Shown here piece after piece: positions 45,861 to 57,812 of a stretch of 64,000 nt of DNA. The stretch comes from Anastatus disparis (lineage: Eukaryota > Arthropoda > Insecta > Hymenoptera > Eupelmidae). A program made the translations under genes and the position numbers. How positions within the stretch are numbered: the first letter of the stretch is position 1; every line of letters starts with the position of its first letter. The stretch spans positions 3,579,501-3,643,500 of the forward strand of contig JAFFSR010000316.1 of assembly GCA_017163975.1 (NCBI GenBank). The letters are read 5' to 3'. Under the pieces are notes generated by a model. It ran no database searches, was not told the DNA's origin, and saw only the letters and a list, made by a program, of their open reading frames with translations.

Positions 45861-47936
45861 CCAGATTTTTTTTTAAACAAGTGAGCAGTTTTTAATCAGT
45901 TACATAAACAGGTTATTTTTTCTATGTTACTTAAAATAAAAAAAATTCTAATTTAGGAAAAATTGCTAATATTAATACTGATAAAAATCTTAAAGATTTT
46001 TAAGGAATAGTTTTACTTTTTGATGGATAATTTGATTATATGATTTTATTTTCAAAAAAGTATTTCTCATAATAGTTATCTGTAATAAAAAAATTCTTTT
46101 ACAATGTTAATTACTTTTTCCTGACATTCGTTTTGAAAGTTTATGCTTAGCAATTTTAAAATTTGGTTGTGACACTGATGATGCTGCTATAAATTATTTT
46201 GGATGTGTTATAATTAGTGTGCTGCCTCAATTTTCAACTGAAGGATTATAAATTAAGGATATTTTGGATTGAATTGCGGAAATAAAATAAATGATTAAAG
46301 AATTACAATCAACAAATCAATAAATTCAATTATTAGTAGTTAAATAAAAATGTTACCATGTCAGTGAGTTTTTTTAACAGGGTTATACATAAATTAAATT
46401 AATTAAAATTAATATTTTCAATCAATCATATACCTATTTTTTTTTATTAAAAGACATATTTTTACAAAATATGTAACAGTAAAAGAGTAGTTCACAGAAA
46501 AAAATTGTACTTCGTTAAAAAATTTTATAAATTATAAAAACACAAGTTTTTTAAACTTCATAAAATAATGAATAGCGTACTGTACATATTGTTTTTGTAG
46601 CAAAAATTCTACATGTAAAAAATGTAATAAGATTAAAATACAAATAACGATTAATTAAACGTATTTATAAATTATAACATAAATTTAGCTAATGAAATAA
46701 AATTTTAGGAAATCCTATTCTAATCTCTGCTGCACTGTAACAATAGTCTCATTCTAATATGAAAAATTGAAAAAAATTATAAAACTTATTCTTTTTTTAT
46801 AACTTTGGCATGAAAATTGCATGAAATAAGCGACAAAATGTTTTTTATTTGAAAAATAGACTTTTCAAATTTTTGGAAATTATATCATACAAATTTTCCT
46901 GGACATTTTCCGACTTCACCCCCTTTAAATTAATGTTTAGTGACAAAATATATAAAAAAAATTTTTGGAACCGTGGACTTTAATGTTACTATAGCAATCT
47001 CCCTATTTTCCGACCTGACTTTTTCATGTGAGCACCGTTGCGCGGTACTTTCTGAATAAGCGGTTCAATTATTCGTGAAAAATTAAAGGAAGACCGCAAC
47101 CAGCCTAAACCATTCTTTTTTTATCAACAGTTGGTGGATTAAAGAATAATTTTAGCTAATTAAAATGTAAAAATTCTTAATTATATTGGTCACCAATGAT
47201 TAGTGCAATAAAATAAAAAAAATCATTAAAAATGGCAAAATGAGTTTTTTTTATATTTATGATGTTTTTACAGAGAAATGGTGCAATGTACGGCAAAATT
47301 GATAAGAATATTTTCGACTTAATATTTGATGAAAAACACGAAAAATTATGTTTTTCTGCGAAGAATTAACAACCAGAAAATTTACTTTAGAGATTTTCCT
47401 AACTATTTTCCAGCTATTCACCCTCAAAATTCGTGTTCAAGGCACCAAAATACATAGGAAAAACTTTGGTGGAGCCGTGGATCTCCATCGGCTACGGAAA
47501 CTCTCCTAGCTACCTATATTAGTTATAAATGTCCTCCGTATTCAGGTGAAATACCCCGGTGAACATGTACATTAAGGTTTGGAAAGATTCTGATGTAAAA
47601 GAACCTTTCTAATTTTTTGCGGTTTTTGGTACCAGTCCATAATACAACTTTGTGAACTCTTATGAAAAAAATTGTCATGATTTTCGTTGATACCTTCTGA
47701 ACTTTTTTGATTCATTAAGTTTTACTAAGGAATAGTAACCTTAATTTTATCGTATTCACAATTAATGAACAATTAAGATCGCTTTAGAATTGAACAGCAC
47801 TGTAAAGTTTTCAGGAGAATCCTTCTAGATTGTATTTTAAAAAATTCTTCAGAAATATTTTTCACGTTTTATCATCGTATGAATATATTTATTAAATTAT
47901 TGGTAAATAAATGATTATAAATCTATGAGATCATTT
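45861..47936. other. Intergenic AT-rich DNA, 2 kb
   Basis: No gene recognised. A short coding-like stretch at 46145-46255 (AILKFGCDTDDAAINYFGC, then VIISVLPQF) breaks at nearby stops and may be a gene relic. Around 46900-47520, GGAACCGTGGACTTTAATG and GGAGCCGTGGATCTCCATC are similar and hint at an old internal duplication. Confidence 0.35.
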
Positions 47937-48140
47937 TTTTTTTTTTTTTTTTAACGTCGCTATATTTATGCTATGCTATTATTGCTATGCTAATCAGCGA
48001 CGGAGCTCGTAAGTGTGTTTGTGAACAAAGCACATGTAACGTACAGTGGTGCTTGTATCAATCGGCCGAGAGCGGGATTCGATCTCGGAACCTCGAGATT
48101 ACGAATCCAACGCTCTACCGAATGAGCCACAGACCGACTC
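47937..48140 (-). mobile_element. tRNA-derived SINE, third family, with 14-bp target duplication
   Basis: On the minus strand it begins with tRNA-like sequence: A-box GTGGCTCATTCGGTAGAGCG, an anticodon-like GGATTCGTAATC and B-box AGATCGAATCCC. A 100-bp body ends in poly(A) (poly-T on the plus strand at 47937-47952). Exact duplications CTATGAGATCATTT flank it at 47923-47936 and 48141-48154. The body and tail mark it as a retroposon, not a working tRNA gene. Confidence 0.9.
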
Positions 48141-48416
48141 CTATGAGATCATTTAAGAATACGGATGAATCTTTATAATTTCTGTATATTGATTGAAAGG
48201 TTAATGAAACTTCACGAACTCTATGGAAGTAAAACGAGATGAATTATTACAATCTTGTAAAGAGTTTAATAGCTATTAAAGATCCTTAAGAGCACGCTGT
48301 AAGAGTATAGCGTTATCCTTTCCTATTCTCCAGTTATAATATATGCACGATAGTTGAAACTGTCGAATAGAAAAAGACAGCGCTAAACCTTCCAGCGTCG
48401 TGTTAAGAGGAGGTCG

Positions 48417-48787
48417 AGTATATATGTCCTATTGTAATCAAAAAATTGATTTTTTTACAAAAACTAATAATTTTAGCAAAAAATAAAGAGAAAGCCCCAT
48501 CTTGTATCATAAAAAGCAATATTTTCTTTGATTAGGAAAAATTTTTTTTATCGATTCCTTTTGAAAAAAACCTTGAAAAACATAAAATATCGAGGTTTGG
48601 ATGGACAATTCAGTTTTTCAAAGTTTTCTTTGAAACGAAGCGATAAAAATAATTTTTTCTCATAAGAGAAAATATTGCTTTTTAGTATACGAGATGGGGC
48701 TTTCTTCTTATTTTTTGCTACAATCATAAGGTTTTGCAGAAAATTGAATTTTTTTATTATAAAAGGATAGAGATGTACGACCTGCTA
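48417..48787. mobile_element. TTAA-type foldback MITE, copy C
   Basis: Flanked by TTAA (48413-48416, 48788-48791); ends GAGGAGGTCGAGTATATATG and GATGTACGACCTGCTA. Arms pair AAAAATTGATTTTTTTACAA with its inverse and AAGAAAGCCCCATCT/AGATGGGGCTTTCTT. Matches copy D across its length; the terminal GAG.AGG.CG motif is shared with copies A and B. Confidence 0.75.
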
Positions 48788-49125
48788 TTAATAAAATACC
48801 GTGAAAATTATTTATGATTCTCAGTAACGATCTTGAAGTTATAAAAAAATATACATATTATTAAATTTTTTTAACTCTTGAAATAGTTAAGCATACCATG
48901 GAATTGTTTGATAGTGGAAATAAAGCCATTTTACACGACTAAGCTATAAATTTTTTTTGTGAATAAATACAATAAATCGCACTAATTTATTAATACTAGG
49001 CAATTTTTCAGTTTATTAATAAGTTAATTTAATTAATACTATGATATGCCCTTCAAAAATCACTATTCAATATATTAGAAATTCATAAAGAATCTGAAGA
49101 AGTCATAATCATATTTTTTGATATA
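48788..49125. other. Intergenic AT-rich DNA
   Basis: Nothing recognised. Confidence 0.35.
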
Positions 49126-49502
49126 TGGGGATATCCACAAAACTTTTAATTGTCTAGTAACAGGTCATATTACAGCTGTTACTGGGTTACCGCATGATGC
49201 ACATTGTTTAAACTAGGTTCAAATCTTTTGTGCTATCCTGTAACTCTATGTCTGATGTATTTTGTAAATGTTTAACAAACGGCGCAGTAGATATTTCTAT
49301 GAAACATTCATTTTTACACATAAAAAATTACCGTAATTTATCTTATGTGTAAATTTACTTTTTATAGAATTATCTGCTGCGCCGTTTGTGGCACATTTAC
49401 AAAATACATCAGAAATAGAGTTACAGGATAGCACAAAAGATTATAACCTAGTTTAAATAATGACCTGTTACTAGAGAATTTAAAGTTGGATGGATATCCC
49501 CA
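49126..49502. mobile_element. 377-bp foldback MITE, TA target duplication
   Basis: Ends TGGGGATATCCACAAAACTT and AAGTTGGATGGATATCCCCA, flanked by TA (49124-49125, 49503-49504). Inner arms include TCTAGTAACAGGTCA/TGACCTGTTACTAGA and AAACGGCGCAGTAGATA/TATCTGCTGCGCCGTTT. Confidence 0.75.
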
Positions 49503-49629
49503 TATAATACCATTGTGGTACACATGAAATTGGAAAGGTTCTAAAAATATATAAATTACAATAACTTTTCTGATGAGGATATATTATTCAGATTAATATT
49601 ATTTTTTAAATTAGATAACATTATTTTTA
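49503..49629. other. Short AT-rich spacer
   Basis: Nothing recognised. Confidence 0.35.
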
Positions 49630-50600
49630 TTTTTAAGAGCATGACGAAGCTTCCAGTCTTCTAATAATATTTCCAATCCCAAGTTATGAATAAACAATGC
49701 GTTTAATAACATTTTTTTGCGACAAAGAAAAAATTTGTAAGATTCAACTCGAGTGCGGACAACTCAAGAAACCCACGAAAATACTACATAAAAAGTAATA
49801 ATACAAACTTTCAATGTAACGTATTTTAAGATTAGGTTTGTCGAGCTGAATATAATTTCCAATCCAAGTTCATAAAAAATTTACAAGTTTAAATGATTTT
49901 TTATTTTAACAAAAATTATTGTATTAACATAGCTTTAGTGCGGACAAGTCATTATATTTGTTTTTCTCATCCGTGCTGAGTAAGCGGCCTATAGCGCATG
50001 CGTTTTCGGGGTAGTAAGTAGCTAATAGCGCGCGCTGCGTGTGTTGTTTTTTGAGGGCGTGTGTTTCACAGCTATGTATAATATTATTTTGTATTAAATC
50101 ACGTAAATACGTTACATTCTTTAAAATAATGTCACGCAAAAGCGTTAATTAATGTAAAATCGCAAAGGTTTATACAAGCGCAGCGCCCTCATACTGTATC
50201 TCATCGACCATATGATGAATTTTATACTCTATCTCGCTTTAACCTCTGATAAAGTAAATCGTATCATCTATTCTTGTATTATTTTTACATTAACGAAATC
50301 GTAATTATTCCGTATAAACGTGAAATTGGTGAACTAAAAGTATGTAATTTAATTACAAATAATAGTACCAAAAAGTATTGAAATATACTATTGCGAGTCA
50401 GTCGTACGGCAGATATGAGAGAGAGAGAGTCTCGGGCAATGGCGCTATTCGCTACGCTTGTGCGCCAACTTGCCCTCGTGCGCAATAGTCAACTAAACCT
50501 TACTCGTTACACAATATACTATTAATTAACGAATTTAAAATGATATTAATGAAATAAAAAAAGCAAAACTTGATTGCTGTAGCTCCAACATCAGATAAAT
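49630..50600 (+). repeat. Dispersed repeat, copy 2, with a 560-bp extra block
   Basis: Homologous to 21595-22020 at 49630-49960 and again at 50520-50600. The intervening block (about 49961-50520) has no counterpart in copy 1 and is GC-richer (GTAAGCGGCCTATAGCGCAT, TGCGCCAACTTGCCCTCGTG). It could be an insertion here or a deletion in copy 1. Confidence 0.6.
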
Positions 50601-50793
50601 ATTACGGAAAGAAACATAATGAATCACCCAAATTCACAATTTTATAAATTACAACTGAATTACTGGAAAAATAGTTGCATACAATAGACTTTTCCAAATT
50701 TTATGAGTAACGGCTTATAATTGAAATTTCAATGTCGGAACGATTCGGAAAACTTGAAACATTTATCAATTTTTATTTCATAATAGTTCTTAA

Positions 50794-51174
50794 GAGGAGG
50801 TCGAGTATATCTGTCCTTTTCTAATCAAAGAATTGATTTTTTTACAAAAACTAATAATTGTAGCAAAAAATAAGGAGATAGCCCCACCTTGTATCATAAA
50901 AAGCAATATTTTCTTTGATGAGGAAAAATTATTTTTATTGATTCGTTTTGAAGAAAACCTTGAAAAACTTAAAAAATAGAGGTTAGGATGGACAATTCAG
51001 TTTTTCAAAGTTTTCTTAAAAACAAAGCGATAAGAATAATTTTTCCGCATAAAAGAAAATATTGCTTTTTATTATACGAGATGGGGCTTTCTTCTTATTT
51101 TTTGCTACAATCATTAGGTTTTGCAGAAAAGTTAATTTTTTAATTAGAAAAGGATAGAAATATACGACCTGCTC
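50794..51174. mobile_element. TTAA-type foldback MITE, copy D
   Basis: Flanked by intact TTAA (50790-50793, 51175-51178); ends GAGGAGGTCGAG and CGACCTGCTC. Same family and orientation as copy C. Confidence 0.8.
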
Positions 51175-51178
51175 TTAA

Positions 51179-51700
51179 ACATTCTTTAAAGACCGGAAAA
51201 ATATTTGTTCCGATTCTTTTAGAAATTTTCGGGTCATTTTAACGAGGATATAACTGATGGTGATGTAACAAAATTCAACTGCAATAATCACAAATTTTCC
51301 AATCGAAAACGTTTCCATAAATAATTTCCATAACTTTATAATTTCCGCGAAAATAATCATAATCTTCATAATTCTGCAAAAATGACGATTTATATTGACT
51401 TTTTCATAAATTTAAGTAACTTATAGAAATTTTCTCAAATTCAATTTACTTGTTTTTGTCATAAAAAACGAAAGATAATTAGTCTCAAAGCAGACTTAAC
51501 GTAGGTAAATATTATTTTTTTATATACGCTTTTCTTATATTCGCCTTCATGTCTGTTTGCATGTTTGTCTGTCTGTAATCAAATCTTGCGCGCTCGATTT
51601 CAGGCACTTTTTGACAGATATAAATTCTGACAATTGGCATAGACTTTGGTCTTGGATGACAATACAATAATCAGTTGTCATTTTGGTACCTGGACATCCA
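51179..51700. other. Intergenic DNA
   Basis: AT-rich, contains TGTCTGTTTGCATGTTTGTC near 51551. No gene supported. Confidence 0.35.
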
Positions 51701-51728
51701 GGTCGATGATAATGGGTGTGAAAAGTCA

Positions 51729-51960
51729 TCTCCGAGGAAGTATAAATGGGGAGGCTTTCTTTGGGTCAAGGCGAGTTTCTCGGGGGTTTTCAGGGTTGCT
51801 AAAACCGAATTTGAGATCAAACAATTGCCACAAAGTGATGCACGTTGTCCAGAATACGCATGGACGTCGTCTCCGAGGAAGTACAAGTAGGGAGGCTTTC
51901 TCTGGGTCGAGGTGGGTTCCCCGGGGGATTTCGGGGCTGCTAAAACCTAATTCAAGGTTT
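51729..51960 (+). repeat. GC-richer imperfect duplication
   Basis: TCTCCGAGGAAGTA, GGGAGGCTTTCT, GGGTCGAGG-type and GGGGCTGCTAAAACC blocks occur twice, at about 51729-51805 and 51869-51950. Overlapping open frames on both strands arise from this repeat and none looks like a conserved protein. Possibly part of an old transposable element. Confidence 0.5.
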
Positions 51961-52959
51961 GAAAGTGAATCTATAAGGCATAATAATGATTTAGGATAAA
52001 GAGGTCGAACTGGAGTACCAAGTCGCCGATAACGGATGTACCTGAGTGTAATCTTCGGAAAGTCTGGTTGCAATGTAACTCTAAATGATAATAAAAACAA
52101 TTTTAACTTAAAAATAGAAAATACAAAATTTTAAAAACATGCTTTAAAAATAAAATACAATAATTGAATAAATAGACTAAAAAGTATAAAATAAATAAAT
52201 TAACTTTTTTTAAATTTTTTAAATAATAGCGCTTATTACCTGTATATCGGAATGATGTTACATGAAAAAATGTTAAAATTATTCACTAATTACAATAGTA
52301 ATATGCTTTCTCGAAGTTAAATTTCGCTGGCATTATTCGAACGAAAAATTCATAAATTAGTAGGGATACTACCGCAAATTTATATGCGAGATGATTTGTA
52401 TGAATGATCTTTATATATGGGTATCGACTACGAGTAAATCAACATATTTCATGGAACTTGCATGAATCTTAAACAATTGTTCTTTTAAAATCTTTTTATT
52501 TCCGAGTATTCTCCGACCTAATCAAACAACCTTAGAATCGAAATCGAAAAGAATCTCCAAGTTTCATTTGACGTAGTCCCTGCAAATATCTGTAAACTTC
52601 ATAATCGGTATGGAAAATTTCAAAATTCATTCATATAGACGATTTCCAGGTAGCCAGGATCACCTGGATATTGTAAGATGTCATCTCGGGAAACGTACAT
52701 GTTATTAATAAATAATGGCTAAATTTCAAAAGATATTCTTGTAGACAATTTTTATCTTACTCGGAACATCCATGTTTGGCTAGATAACATTTGAAACAAC
52801 TTCAAAGTAGTTATTAAACTATAAGTTGAATTTCAAAAGTTTTAGCTGTAGATGATGTTTAAGTTGTCATTAACACCTAGGTATCCAAAGACGGCGATCG
52901 TGGGTACCACAGCATAATAAATAACTATTTTTTAAATATTGTCTACATCGATAAGGTAA
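51961..52959. other. Intergenic AT-rich DNA
   Basis: Nothing recognised. Confidence 0.35.
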
Positions 52960-52961
52960 AG

Positions 52962-53017
<56 letters not shown>

Positions 53018-53350
53018 TAAATATGTGTTTGTATGTGTGAGCGTGTGCGTGTGCGTATGAGTTGAAATTAAATGTTCCATATAAACTTGAATAAACCTGT
53101 GTGTGTACGTGCGATTCTACATGAAATGTCCCTTCTGTATATATATATATGTTTATATCATGCTTGTAAGTCGACATGAAAAGTCCCACGTACATGAACG
53201 CGTGTGTGCATGCATGCGAATTGACATGAAACGTCTCATATATATAAACCTAAGGGTACTTAGATAGGTGTGTACAAGTTGTCATGAAATGTCCCATATA
53301 TATATAGAAAAACCTGTGCTTGTGAGTACGTGCAAGTTGACATGAAATGT

Positions 53351-53416
<66 letters not shown>

Positions 53417-53615
53417 AAATTGCGGGTGAACGTGAGCAATTTGATATGAAATGGACCATATATACATATGCAAAAACCTGTCAGTAAGGTCGTACATGAG
53501 TTGACATGAAGAGTCGCATGTATATAAAAGCGTGTATGCATGAATGCAAATTGACATGAAACGTCGAACAGACAAGCCTGTGATTATGAGTATGTACAAG
53601 TTGACATGAAATGTC

Positions 53616-53662
<47 letters not shown>

Positions 53663-54060
53663 GCTGTGTGTATGTATGTGTGCGTGCGCATTGGCATGAA
53701 ATGTCCCATATATATATAAACCTGTATGTGTGTGCGTTGAAATTTACAGAAAAATCCCATGTATATTAACGTGTGTGTGCATGAATGAAAATTGACATGA
53801 AACGTCCCATATATGCGAACCTGAAGGAACTCGGATAGGTATGTGAGAGTTGTCATGAAATGTTCCATATATATAGAGAAGCCTGTGTTCATGAGTACGG
53901 ACGAGTTGACCCGAAATGTCCCATGTATATATATATATATATATCAACTTGTCTGTATGTGTGCGTTTGGGTCGACACGAAATGTTGCATATATATGAGC
54001 CCAGGTGCGTATGTATGTGCGCGTCCACATCTGTTTTTCTATATACATATATATGATAAA
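52960..54060 (-). repeat. GGGACATTTCATGTC compound minisatellite, inverted copy
   Basis: The same units as 38516-39481/45229-45860 read on the minus strand, with (TA)n tracts at about 52967-53012, 53353-53406 and 53620-53659. The right end (TATGAGCCCAGGTGCGTATG, CGTCCACAT) matches the left end of the plus-strand array at 38545-38590 in inverse orientation. Confidence 0.8.
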
Positions 54061-54716
54061 AATTCCTTTAAAACGTTTAATTAAAAAGGAATTATGGAAT
54101 TTTTAATTAAAGCCCTCGAATTCACAAATCATAATCATAACTGACGCTCTTTCAATTCACGATTACATTTTGATTTCTTAATTGAAATTTATTTAATTAA
54201 GGATTCCTTTTGATTTTGGAATTAAAGCCCTTTCAATTCACGATTAAATTTTGATTTCTTAATTGAAATTTATTCAATTAAGAATTCCTTTTGATTTTGT
54301 AATTAAAGCCCTTTCAATTCACGATTACATTTTGATTTCTTAATTGAAATTTATTTAATTAAGGATTCCTTTTGATTTTGGAATTAAAGCCCTTTCAATT
54401 CACGATTAAATTTTGATTTCTTAATTGAAATTTATTTAATTAAGAATTCCTTTTGATTTTGTAATTAAAGCCCTTTCAATTCACGATTACATTTTGATTT
54501 CTCAATTGAAATTTATTTAATTAAGAATTCCTTTTGATTTTTTAATTAAAGCCTTTTCAATTCACGATTAGATTTTGATTTGTTAATTAAAATATTTTTA
54601 ATTATTAATTTAAAAGGAATTGTTAATTAAATAAAACTCTAATTACGAATTCAAAAAGGATTTGTGAATTAAAATTTATTTAAAGCCCAAAATGATTTAA
54701 ATATTTGCAACCCTGT
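54061..54716 (-). repeat. 81-bp tandem repeat array, inverted copy
   Basis: About seven units (AAAGCCCTTTCAATTCACGA, TTAATTGAAATTTATT), ending GCAACCCTG at about 54708-54716. Mirror image of 37963-38515. Confidence 0.8.
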
Positions 54717-54732
54717 TGTGTACATATATGTA

Positions 54733-54790
54733 CTGTGGGGAGGGAGGGCGTTCCTTCCTGCTCACGCTGCTCGCCACCCCCCTCCCTCTC
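54733..54790 (-). mobile_element. Degraded Helitron 3' end-like sequence
   Basis: On the minus strand it reads GGCGAGCAGCGTGAGCAGG and then a hairpin-like GGAACGCCCTCC, as in the two Helitron 3' ends at 19407 and 39482, but the terminal CTAG is replaced by ACAG. It lies beside a (TA)-rich target. No 5' end was identified. Confidence 0.4.
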
Positions 54791-55649
54791 CATTTGACGA
54801 ATTGTATTACATTGAAATAATATTGTATTATTCATTATATCAATTTAAGTACATTTTAATCAGTTATAGCAATTATTGTTCAATATTTCCATTTACAATT
54901 GTACTTGTTCACTTTCAAATGTTATAAAAATGATAGCTTTTCACATCACTCAAAGAGGTACTGTAATTATAGCTTGCATTGAATAACTTATAACATAAGT
55001 TAAATAATAAACAATTTTCAGTATCTTCAGGGCAGTTGGTTGTTTTTGTTTTATTTGAAAGTATTATATAAAATAAACATCATTTTAAGTAATTTTAAGA
55101 CATGTTGAAATTAATTAAAATTATTTAATTATTTTTATATATTTTGTATTATATAGAAACTTAAATTTTTTATAAATGAAAATTTTTGTTATTTAATTAT
55201 AAATTATATTATCTTCCGGAGACTATAAAAATAGTTGACGTTCATAAGACTAAAGTCACTCAATCCTTACTGAATATTTTACCCTTAATTATAATTCAAG
55301 ATGTAAATTAAAATTGCCTGATAATAATAGACTAACGATTTCTAAATTTAATATTCTGAGGGAATGCAATGGGTATACGGATTGTTATGCCGATTTGTAT
55401 GCGGAGATTGTGCAGAGAGTTATGTTAAGGTGTATGCACAAATATTATTAAAATTAAAGTTTTTTTATGGAAATGCGTGCAGAGAGTTATGCGAAGGGGT
55501 ACGCAGATAGGCATTAAGGTAAGTGTAACAATTATTGAAAATTATAGGGAGGGGGGGGGCTAGCGGAGCGAAGGCGCAAAGAAAGAGCGAGGGTGATGCA
55601 GCGGAAAATCAATCTAATTGAGTAAGTACTAACTGAAAAGTTTAGTATC
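54791..55649. other. Intergenic AT-rich DNA
   Basis: Contains GGGAGGGGGGGGGCTAGCGG at 55547, a GC-rich spot of unknown origin, and a near-repeat GTGCAGAGAGTTATG (about 55410 and 55480). No gene. Confidence 0.35.
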
Positions 55650-56372
55650 TCACCAAATAATGGTCGCACAATTTTGTACGACCACTCATTTTATAGGTAT
55701 TTCTAAGGACTTTTTAATGGTATATTGGTGATTTAATTTTAAATACTTGTCTAGAAAATATCGCAAATGAAACCTTTAAAAAAAAAATTTTCGCCTATGC
55801 TCAAATTCAAACCATATTTTGAAAAATTATATTAGAAAAATTGTACACAGCTCATTTAAAATTTATTTTACTGAAGTTTAAAATTATTTGTAATTTCTTT
55901 TCCTTGGTCGGAAATTGACCGATATATGGCGGTTTTTGTATAAAAATACTAAAATATTAAATAATTGATGATTCTACATAAAAAAATCCTTTTTTTATAT
56001 TTTGGCATTTTCCCGTATCTCCAGTAATTAAAAAGATATGAAAAAAATTATAAGGAAGCCTATGTTGGTACAAAAACCGCGATATCTCGGTTAATTTTGG
56101 ACCTAGTAAAAAAAAAAAAAAAATAATTTTAAACTTTAGCAAAATATCTTGAAAATGAGCCAAGTAAAATTTTTCAACGATCATTTTTCGAAAAATGTTT
56201 AAAATTTTAGCAAAGGCGAAAAAATTTTTTTTTTCATTCGCAATATTTCCCAGATAAGTGCATAAAATTTTATCACCAATATATCATTAAAAAGTCATTA
56301 AAAACACATTTGAAATGAGTGATCGCGCTATTCTGCATGACCATTATTTGAAGAGGTACAAAACTTTGAAGT
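55650..56372. mobile_element. Foldback element, about 260-bp arms
   Basis: The left arm (CAAATAATGGTCGCACAATT, TTTTAATGGTATATTGGTGA, GGAAATTGACCGATAT) is inverted at the right (TCACCAATATATCATTAAAA, GCATGACCATTATTTG). Non-coding, no clear target duplication. Confidence 0.6.
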
Positions 56373-57118
56373 TAGCACTTCATCATTACTCAAGGGTGGC
56401 TCCATTTTATGGGATTTCACTGTATGTATATATATACACATATGATAAATATATCGTTACATGGTTAATCATTTTTAATAACATAGTTTTAAAAATCGTG
56501 GCGCCACGTGCTGAGGTACTATACGATTGCGTTATAAGTAGGTTCGCGCTACACACAAAGTTGGTAAAATAAAAGTTTCTGCTATTATTCGAATATAATA
56601 TTTTTATAATACTAAAGCATTGTTGAAACAGATAAAAAAATTTATAAAATTTAAAAATTCTACTGTGTTGTCAACCTTCAAATTTGTGTTATTTTATGAA
56701 CATATTATGCAAAGTATATATATCAAGAAAATTCTTTTAGAGTAATATGAAATTTCATCGTGTTTCAATAGTAATAATATAGAAATTTTTAATTAGTTCT
56801 TTTTTTACAAATGAAATAGATAAAATAATAATATTAATTGATAATATCTTAAACCAATGTAATCGTGCATTCAGAATCTTCATTTACAACGTATAAAAAA
56901 GTTTCATTGGGTTCTTGTACCTAAATTCAAAACTCAAACTACTTACACTGAAAAATAGCTAAGTGTTTTAATAGTTGCGTGGGTGAGAATGAGAGTAGAG
57001 TAAATAAAATTTCCAAAAAAATAGTTTCAAGGACGTTCCCTTGCGCGCAGTTATACTCAACTTAACTATATTTCTCTTCTATAAGGGCGATTCTTCATTT
57101 AACCCGTACCCGTACCCA
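56373..57118. other. Intergenic DNA
   Basis: AT-rich, no supported gene. Confidence 0.35.
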
Positions 57119-57242
57119 CACGATTGTATAGGCGAGTACTTTATCTTCACTACTTTACCATCTATGATGAGTTCGATAGTAGATAGAAACTCATCATAGA
57201 TGGTAAAGTAGTGAAGATAAAGTACTCGCCTATACAATCGTG
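57119..57242. repeat. Perfect 55-bp inverted repeat with 14-bp spacer
   Basis: 57119-57173 and 57188-57242 are exact reverse complements (starts CACGATTGTATAGGCGAGTA), separated by 14 bp. Sequence composition is ordinary, not simple repeat. TGTGTAATT/AATTACACA-type words follow to 57430. Confidence 0.9.
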
Positions 57243-57812
57243 CGGATACGCACAGTAAAAAATTGTGTGTTTTGTGTAAATTGATGCAGAATACACAAAA
57301 TGTATGTAAATGAACAACATATATTTTGTGTAATTAAAACACACAATTTGTGTCTCAATTTACACACGTTTTGTGTAAAATGTGTGTAATCGGGCATGAA
57401 TACACAGTAGATTAAATTACACAAATTTTACAGAAAATCTGTGTTTAGCTTCAATTAATTATTTGATAAGATAAAATGAAAATGTTGGCGATTTTATTGA
57501 GCGTTAGATTTTATTCTAACTAAGAAATATTTTTCTTACATATTATATTATTGTCTGTATTTGTTTATGTTCAAGTATAGTAAATACATTTATGTGTCTA
57601 GGATGCGTATATTCGTGTATATCCGGCGCAGCATTTGTAAATATTTGGGTACAGCTTGTAACAAAGTCAAGCTCAGTTGACTTAGTAAGTTCAAGAAGAA
57701 AGCACGTACAGCAAAGTCAGATACAAGGTAAGTTTTTGTTTTACGCAACCAATTAGATTCTCAAAATTATAATAATTTTACTGTAGCTAAATTTCTATCA
57801 AATATTTGTAAG
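57243..57812 (+). other. Upstream region and 5' UTR of the interrupted gene
   Basis: 57243-57430 is rich in ACACAAA/TTTGTGT words. A transcribed leader exon is plausible, ending ...CAGATACAAG with donor GTAAGT at 57729, followed by an acceptor CTGTAG at about 57785 just before the ATG at 57813. No TATA box could be fixed. Confidence 0.4.

Noticed and set aside
46145..46255. Gene encoding an AILKFGCDTDDAAINYFGC segment
   Set aside because: The frame is very short, ends at nearby stops and has no supporting splice sites; noted only as a possible relic.
48060..48140. Functional tRNA gene on the minus strand
   Set aside because: A- and B-box-like motifs are present but the arms do not pair as a normal cloverleaf, and a 100-bp body, poly(A) and 14-bp target duplications show it is a SINE.
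51646..52100. Overlapping frames of 70-124 aa on both strands
   Set aside because: All derive from an imperfect GC-richer duplication; no frame keeps an advantage and no domain is visible.
37963..54716. hAT transposon ends (CAGGGTTGC is hAT-like)
   Set aside because: No matching opposite end or 8-bp target duplication was found at either array, so only the repeat is reported.
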